From assembly GCF_026341275.1 (NCBI RefSeq), contig NZ_JAIFZO010000002.1, forward strand, positions 3,812,118 to 3,876,117: a DNA stretch of 64,000 bases. The letters are read 5' to 3'. The DNA is from Streptomyces ortus. Its GTDB lineage: Bacteria > Actinomycetota > Actinomycetes > Streptomycetales > Streptomycetaceae. Position numbers and translations under genes: made by a program. Shown piece by piece: positions 58,798-64,000 of the stretch (the first letter of the stretch is position 1; each line of letters opens with the position of its first letter). The notes beneath the pieces are model-generated. The model saw nothing but the letters and a program-made list of their open reading frames with translations. It was not told the origin of the DNA and ran no database searches.

Positions 58798-58927
58798 CCG
58801 GCGGGCAGGGGCCCCGGAGGCGCACTGTCGCCCCAGAGGCGGACGGGGCATGCTGACCCCGGCGGGGCGTCGCACATGATCAGGACGCCCGCACGATCAG
58901 TTGGCCCGCACGATCAACGGAGCGCGG

Positions 58928-59878
58928 ATGACGACCGACAGGGGTACGCGGATCGACGTCCGGCCGGTCGCCGGCCACATCGGCGCCGAGATGGCGGGCG
59001 TCGATCTGGCGGGCGACCTGGACGACGCGGTCGTCGCCGGGATCCGGGCGGCGCTGCTGCGCTGGAAGGTGGTGTTCTTCCGGGGGCAGCGCCTGGACCA
59101 CGCCTCGCACGTCGCGTTGGCCCGCCGGTTCGGCGAGCCGGTCCGGCTGCGCCGGCGCGGCAGCGCGTCACCCGCCGGCGTCCCGGAGATCGAGACGACG
59201 GCCGACCGGCTGGAACTCGGCGGGCGCTACGGCATGGAGCACGACGAGTGGCTGCGCAGGCGCCGCCACTCGCTGCTGCGCGGCTGGCACTGCGACCACG
59301 GCGCCCGTGTCGATCCGCCGGCGGCGACGATCCTGCGCGCCGAGACCGTGCCCCCGTACGGCGGCGACACCACCTGGTCGAACCTGGCCGCCGCCTACGC
59401 CGGTCTTTCGGCGCCGCTGCGGGACTTCGTCGACGGGCTGCGTGCCGAGCACCGCCTCGGGGTCGGTTACCAGGCACGGCCCGGCGAGGACGCGTACGCA
59501 CGCCATCTGCTGGACCGGCAGATCGCCACCGAGCATCCGCTGGTGCGGGTGCATCCCGAGACGGGCGAGCGGCTGCTCTTCGTCAACGGCTACTACGTCG
59601 AGCAGATCCTCGGCCTCTCCCGGGCGGAGGGCACGCCCCTGCTGGAGATGCTCCTGGGACAGGCCACGCGGCCCGAGTACACCGTGCGGTTCCGCTGGGA
59701 GCCGGGAAGCGTGGCCTTCTGGGACAACCGGGCCACCATCCACCTGGCTCCGGGTGACACCACGCAGGTCGACCATCCCCGGGTGATGCATCGGGTGATG
59801 CTCGCGGGCGACGTTCCCCTCGGGGTCGACGGCAAGCCCTCGGAGCCGGTCGTGGGGAGCGAACCGGGCATCTGGTGA
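58928..59878 (+). CDS. TauD/TfdA-family 2-oxoglutarate-dependent dioxygenase
   Basis: The 316-residue enzyme starts at ATG 58928 after GGAG. The iron site is seen as WHCDHG (His121, Asp123) and the distal HPRVMHRVM (His288), and the 2-oxoglutarate arginine lies in the following MHR. VVFFRGQRLD and GGDTTWSNLAAAYAGLS (in part) are typical family segments. It would hydroxylate a small substrate, perhaps a sulfonate, phenoxy acid or secondary metabolite. No pathway genes flank it. A basic stretch (LRRRRHSLLRG) precedes the iron motif. Confidence 0.87.
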   Translation: MTTDRGTRIDVRPVAGHIGAEMAGVDLAGDLDDAVVAGIRAALLRWKVVFFRGQRLDHASHVALARRFGEPVRLRRRGSASPAGVPEIETTADRLELGGRYGMEHDEWLRRRRHSLLRGWHCDHGARVDPPAATILRAETVPPYGGDTTWSNLAAAYAGLSAPLRDFVDGLRAEHRLGVGYQARPGEDAYARHLLDRQIATEHPLVRVHPETGERLLFVNGYYVEQILGLSRAEGTPLLEMLLGQATRPEYTVRFRWEPGSVAFWDNRATIHLAPGDTTQVDHPRVMHRVMLAGDVPLGVDGKPSEPVVGSEPGIW

Positions 59879-60023
59879 GGACCCCTCGGGGCGGTCGCCC
59901 GGGTGTCGTGCTTGCGACATGTCCCACCTGTGCCACCGGAATCGAGTGACATGACATTCCGCGCCACCGGATTCTGTCCAGCGCATGAACTTCTCTGTGC
60001 GTACGACGGAAGGCACGGCACTG

Positions 60024-63000
60024 ATGAGACGGATTCGCCTGGTGGCGGCGATATCGACAGGACTCGCCCTGGCGGCCGGCGCGGTGGCGCCGGTGGCCGC
60101 TCGCGGCGGCACGGGGCCCACGGCGACGGCGGCGGCCGGCATTCCCGCGCCGAAGAGCCCCGGCACCGTGCGCCTGATCACCGGTGACCGGGTGACCGTG
60201 GGCGCCGACTCGGAGGGGCGGCGCACCGCGTCGGTCACGCCCGGGCCCGGGCGGCGGCACATCGTCTTCCGGACCTACGAGCAGGACGGGCGGCTGACGG
60301 TCCTGCCGTCCGACGCCGGGGACCTGGTCTCGGCGGGACGCCTGGACCGCGGGCTGTTCGACGTGGGCGCGCTCCTCGCCCAGCGCTACGACGAGGCGCA
60401 CAGCGACGCGCTCCCGCTGATCGTGGCGGGCGGCGACGGCGCGGCGGAGTCCGCCGTCCGGCGGCTCACCTCGCTCGCCGAGGACGGGTCGCCGGTCCGC
60501 CGCCTGGACAGCATCGGGGCACGGTCGGTGCGGGTCGCCGAGGACGATCTCCGCCGGTTCTGGAAGCAACTGGTCCCGGACAAGGACACCCTGGACACGG
60601 CACGGGCCGCGGAGACCCCCAAGGTGTGGCTCGACGGCCGGGTGAACGCCTCGCTGGACCGCAGTGTCCCGCAGATCGGCGCGCCCGCCGTGTGGCAGGC
60701 CGGGCAGCGGGGCGAGTCCGTCAAGGTCGCCGTCCTGGACACCGGCGCGGACCGGTCCCACCCCGACCTCGCCGGACGCGTCCTTGAGGCCAAGGACTTC
60801 TCCGGCAGTTCCGGGACCGGGGACGCCTTCGGACACGGTACGCATGTCGCGGCCATCGTCGGCGGCAGCGGGGCCGCGTCCGACGGCGGAGGCAAGGGGG
60901 GCAAGGGCGTGGCGCCCGGCGCCGACCTGCTCGTCGGCAAGGTGCTGGGCGACGACGGCTACGGCAGCGAGTCCCAGGTGATCGCCGGTATGGAGTGGGC
61001 GGCGGCCTCGGGTGCCAAGGTCGTCAACATGAGCCTGGGCTCGGACAGTCCGAGCGACGGCACGGACCCGATGAGCCTCGCACTGAACGAACTCACCGAG
61101 CGCACGGGCGCGTTGTTCGTCGTGGCGGCGGGCAACAGCGGTGAGCAGGGCAGGAGCACCATCGGCTCCCCCGGTGCCGCGGACGCCGCCCTCACCGTCG
61201 GCGCGGTCGACCGCGCCGGTGCCCTCGCCCCGTTCTCCAGCCGTGGTCCGCGCTCCGGTGACGACGCGGTCAAACCCGACGTCACGGCTCCCGGCGTCGG
61301 CATCGTGGCGGCCCGCGCGGCCGGCACGACCATGGGCGACCCGGTCGACGCACAGCACGTGGCGGCCTCCGGTACGTCGATGGCGACCCCGCATGTGGCG
61401 GGCGCCGCCGCGCTGCTCGCCCAGCGGCATCCCGACTGGAGCGCCCGGCAGCTGAAGGACGCGCTCGTCAGCACCGCCCGTACGGCGGCCGGCCAGGAGG
61501 TCACCGAGCAGGGCGGCGGGCTGATCGACGTGGCCGCGGCGGCGCTCGGCCCGGTCACGGCCACGGGCACCGTCGCCCTGGGCCCGTTCCGGACCGGCGA
61601 CGGCGAGACCCGTACGACGCAGCTGAAGTACACGAACACCTCCGGCGCCGCTGTCACGCTGGCGCTCGGTGTCCGGCTGGCCACCGCGGGCGGCCGTACG
61701 CCGGCGGACGGGGCGGTGAAGCTCGGTTCCGGTTCGGTGCGCGTACCCGCGGGTGCCACCGCCGAGGTTCCGCTGACGGTCGATCCGGCCAGGGTGGAGC
61801 GGGGCGACTACTACGGCTATGTGACCGCTGCCTCCGCGGACGGCAAGGCAGGCGTGCACACCACGGTGAGCCTCGCCGTGCAGGGACCGACCCACCGGCT
61901 CACCGTCAGGACCGTCGACCTCAACGGCAAGCAGATCGAGGCGATGCCGACGATCTGGGGCACCGACGGCTTCGTGGGCTACACGGACCCGGGCTCCGGT
62001 ACCGAACCCGCCGTCGCCGAGGTCGAGGAGGGCACCTACCAGGTGGACCACTCGTCCCTGGACACGGCCGCCGACGGACAGGAGCTGCGGCACGTGGTCC
62101 TGCCCGAGGTGAAGGTCACCAAGGACACGGCCGTCACGCTCGACGCGCGCAGGACGACCCTGGTCGACATCCGTACGCCCCGGCCGGCCGAGCAGCGCGG
62201 CATCCTCAGCTACCAGACGTACCGGAAGATCGACGGGCACAGCCTGCTCCAGGGGACGATGTACTTCGACGTCGGCAAGCGTCTGTATGTGAGTCCCACC
62301 GCCGCCGTCACCGACGGCACCTTCGAGTTCGCCTCGCGCTGGCAGTTCGTCGCGCCGCTCCTCGACATGGCGGTGTCGGGCGGGGGAAGCGCCAAGGAGA
62401 CGCCGGACGCCTACTACATGCCCTCCTCGCCGCTCTTCGACGAGAAGGAGTCCGGCGGGAAGACATCCGACGGGGAGACGTCCGCCGGGAAGGGGACGCG
62501 TCTGACGGCGGTCGCCGCGGGTGACGCCGCCGCGCCGTTCTTCGCCCGGGCCCGTGGGAAGCTCGCGGTCCTCACCAACGAACAGAACGTCAACGAGAGG
62601 GAGTTGGCCGCGCAGGCGGCAGCCGCCGGAGTACGCGGCATCGTGCTGGTCCACTTCGACGACATCGCGTGGACCCGCTGGCATCCCGAGGGCGACCGCT
62701 GGGGCGTACCGACGGTCCGGATCGGCGCCAAGGCGGGAGCCGCGCTGCTGAAGAGGATCGGCAAGGGCCGGACCACGGTGGACTTCACCGGCACGGCCCG
62801 CAGCCCGTACCTGTACGACGTCATGCAGGTGTCGTCGCAGCGGGTCCCGGACAAGGTGGTGCACACGGTGTCCGACCGCAACAGCGCGGTGGTGACGGCC
62901 AGGTACGCCGACAACGGCGGCACGCACTGGGCCGCCGAGCAGCGCTTCGCCCGGCGGCCGTACCAGGACACGGCGTGGCTGCAGTACACGCGCTATGTGC

Positions 63001-63881
63001 CGACCGGTTTCGACCGGACCGAGTACGTGAGCTCCGGTGACACCGAGTGGAAGCACTTCGTGCACCACGAGACCACGTTCGACGTGGACACCCCGCTGGT
63101 CGTCGGCATGGCGGACGCCGTGCGCACCTACCGGGCGGGCGAGCGGACGAGCGACACCTGGCAGGGGGCCGTCGTCCGGCCGTCGATCCCTCGCGGCACC
63201 ACGCTTCCGTCCGTGCGCTCGGGTGATGTGCTGAGCCTGCGGATACCGGAGTTCACCGACTCGCAGGCGGGTCACCGCTCGCGGCTGCTCGAAGGGAGCG
63301 GCGGCATCGGGACCTCGGGCGGGGCGAAGGCGGCGCAGGGCGACTCGGCCGCCGCCGTGCTGTACCGCGACGGCCGGAAGATCGCGGAGGCCGACGGCGG
63401 GTACGCGGACTTCGAGGTCCCGTCCGGTGCGGCCGGCTACCGGCTGGACCTCACGACCTCGCGGGTGTCGCCGGAGTGGGTGTACGGGACCGGCACCGAG
63501 ACGTCCTGGTCGTTCCGCTCGGGCAGCACGGGCGCGGCGACGGCCTTGCCGCTGCTCCAGCTCGACTACGACGTCCCGGTCGACGCGGACAACGCCGTCC
63601 GCCCCGGCCGTACGCACTCGGTGGGAGTGTCGGTCCGCGCCCAGGACGGACTGGCCGCACCGCGCGGGGCGAGCGTCCAGGTGGAGGCGTCGTACGAGGG
63701 CGGCGCGAGCTGGATCCGGGCGACCGTGCGGGACCGCGGGCACAACGTGTTCGAGGCCGCCGTCAAGAAGCCTTCACGGGTACGCGGTGACGCGTACGTG
63801 ACACTGAGGGTGACGGCCCGGGACGCGGCAGGAAACTCCGTGCGGCAGACCGTGCAACGGGCCTACCTGCACCGCGGATAG
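60024..63881 (+). CDS. Large secreted subtilisin-family (S8) protease
   Basis: The 1285-residue precursor starts at ATG 60024 with GAAGG upstream, giving a clean signal peptide (MRRIRLVAAISTGLALAAGA); an earlier ATG at 59985 would spoil it. A propeptide of about 190 residues is followed by the catalytic domain: Asp239 (VAVLDTGADRSHPDL), His271 (FGHGTHVA) and Ser452 (SGTSMATPHVAGAAAL). After the protease lie beta-rich domains and a PA-like segment (AAAAGVRGIVLVHFDD) near residue 880. It is an extracellular degradative enzyme, common in Streptomyces. No cell-wall anchor is seen at the C-terminus. Confidence 0.92.
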   Translation: MRRIRLVAAISTGLALAAGAVAPVAARGGTGPTATAAAGIPAPKSPGTVRLITGDRVTVGADSEGRRTASVTPGPGRRHIVFRTYEQDGRLTVLPSDAGDLVSAGRLDRGLFDVGALLAQRYDEAHSDALPLIVAGGDGAAESAVRRLTSLAEDGSPVRRLDSIGARSVRVAEDDLRRFWKQLVPDKDTLDTARAAETPKVWLDGRVNASLDRSVPQIGAPAVWQAGQRGESVKVAVLDTGADRSHPDLAGRVLEAKDFSGSSGTGDAFGHGTHVAAIVGGSGAASDGGGKGGKGVAPGADLLVGKVLGDDGYGSESQVIAGMEWAAASGAKVVNMSLGSDSPSDGTDPMSLALNELTERTGALFVVAAGNSGEQGRSTIGSPGAADAALTVGAVDRAGALAPFSSRGPRSGDDAVKPDVTAPGVGIVAARAAGTTMGDPVDAQHVAASGTSMATPHVAGAAALLAQRHPDWSARQLKDALVSTARTAAGQEVTEQGGGLIDVAAAALGPVTATGTVALGPFRTGDGETRTTQLKYTNTSGAAVTLALGVRLATAGGRTPADGAVKLGSGSVRVPAGATAEVPLTVDPARVERGDYYGYVTAASADGKAGVHTTVSLAVQGPTHRLTVRTVDLNGKQIEAMPTIWGTDGFVGYTDPGSGTEPAVAEVEEGTYQVDHSSLDTAADGQELRHVVLPEVKVTKDTAVTLDARRTTLVDIRTPRPAEQRGILSYQTYRKIDGHSLLQGTMYFDVGKRLYVSPTAAVTDGTFEFASRWQFVAPLLDMAVSGGGSAKETPDAYYMPSSPLFDEKESGGKTSDGETSAGKGTRLTAVAAGDAAAPFFARARGKLAVLTNEQNVNERELAAQAAAAGVRGIVLVHFDDIAWTRWHPEGDRWGVPTVRIGAKAGAALLKRIGKGRTTVDFTGTARSPYLYDVMQVSSQRVPDKVVHTVSDRNSAVVTARYADNGGTHWAAEQRFARRPYQDTAWLQYTRYVPTGFDRTEYVSSGDTEWKHFVHHETTFDVDTPLVVGMADAVRTYRAGERTSDTWQGAVVRPSIPRGTTLPSVRSGDVLSLRIPEFTDSQAGHRSRLLEGSGGIGTSGGAKAAQGDSAAAVLYRDGRKIAEADGGYADFEVPSGAAGYRLDLTTSRVSPEWVYGTGTETSWSFRSGSTGAATALPLLQLDYDVPVDADNAVRPGRTHSVGVSVRAQDGLAAPRGASVQVEASYEGGASWIRATVRDRGHNVFEAAVKKPSRVRGDAYVTLRVTARDAAGNSVRQTVQRAYLHRG

Positions 63882-63900
63882 GCGCCAGGGCGCACAGCGG

Positions 63901-63933
63901 GGGTGAGCGGGGCGCAAACCGTCCCGCTCACCC
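63901..63933 (+). terminator. Terminator after the S8 protease gene
   Basis: An 11-bp perfect stem (63901-63911 with 63923-63933) starts 20 nt after the stop. The remaining 67 nt to the edge end in TCGGGGAGGG, which may be the ribosome binding site of a gene just outside the window. Confidence 0.65.
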
Positions 63934-64000
63934 TCACCGCCTGTAACACCCGTGGAGTACGGTGTCGTCCGATCAGTGAACCGGTCGGTCTCGGGGAGGG

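Noticed and set aside
59583..63743. A 1386-residue minus-strand frame
   Set aside because: It is the complement of the S8 protease and dioxygenase genes; the catalytic motifs are all on the plus strand.

Overview
The window looks like a piece of a Streptomyces (or close relative) chromosome. GC is very high throughout, genes are packed with strong third-position GC, many start with GTG and a few with TTG, and ATGA or GTGA stop/start overlaps are common. The families present are typical of the group: poly-HAMP hybrid kinases, RsbA/RsbW-like anti-sigma proteins, SigB-type sigma factors, DUF574 methyltransferases, Pmt, and sugar ABC importers without their own ATPase. I see no rRNA, tRNA, CRISPR array, prophage or intact insertion sequence. 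One miniature inverted-repeat element is present at 23519-23695.

Left third (1-23432). Positions 1-5540 hold a minus-strand operon for CoA-dependent aromatic-acid breakdown (cupin, TesB-type thioesterase, benzoate/anthranilate-type CoA ligase, bifunctional flavin monooxygenase/old-yellow-enzyme cut by the window edge), with a divergent RidA-like gene. A 72-bp-period array of GC-rich repeats follows, then a metallophosphoesterase. Next is a tightly overlapping trio: PknG-like kinase, four-helix membrane protein, solute-binding lipoprotein. This resembles the mycobacterial PknG-GlnX-GlnH sensing unit. After a DUF4360 protein and an acetyltransferase comes a form I aerobic CO dehydrogenase locus (13.3-23.4 kb region): coxG and a LysR regulator on the minus strand, and coxM-coxS-coxL-XdhC/YHS-coxD-coxE on the plus strand. 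Two matching LysR-type operators control it.

Middle (23433-40261). A strong terminator and the miniature element separate cox from a regulator/methyltransferase pair, a secreted hydrolase and an aminotransferase class IV gene. A LacI-controlled operon (two permeases, sugar-binding lipoprotein, GH42 beta-galactosidase, secreted GH30 endo-beta-1,6-galactanase) appears built to use beta-1,6-galactan side chains of plant arabinogalactan. It is followed by a protein O-mannosyltransferase and a 58-residue membrane protein.

Right third (40262-56335). This is a dense stress-signalling island: three HATPase anti-sigma-type proteins, one STAS antagonist, two SpoIIE/PP2C phosphatases with sensory domains, two divergent SigB/SigF-family sigma factors, a PRC-barrel protein, a DUF5133 protein and a 1425-residue soluble hybrid histidine kinase with seven HAMP units. 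Candidate SigB-type promoters (GNNT-N15-GGGTAN) lie before the STAS gene (two copies) and the PRC-barrel gene, with a weaker one before one sigma gene, so the island may feed back on itself.

Right end (56336-64000). A MarR gene closes the island. Beyond it are an HSL-family esterase divergent from an OhrR-type regulator with the operator over the esterase -35 box, an AhpD-like protein, a TauD-type dioxygenase and a large secreted S8 protease. Several genes lack a ribosome binding site but have a -10 hexamer 6-9 nt before the start codon, so leaderless transcripts are likely.
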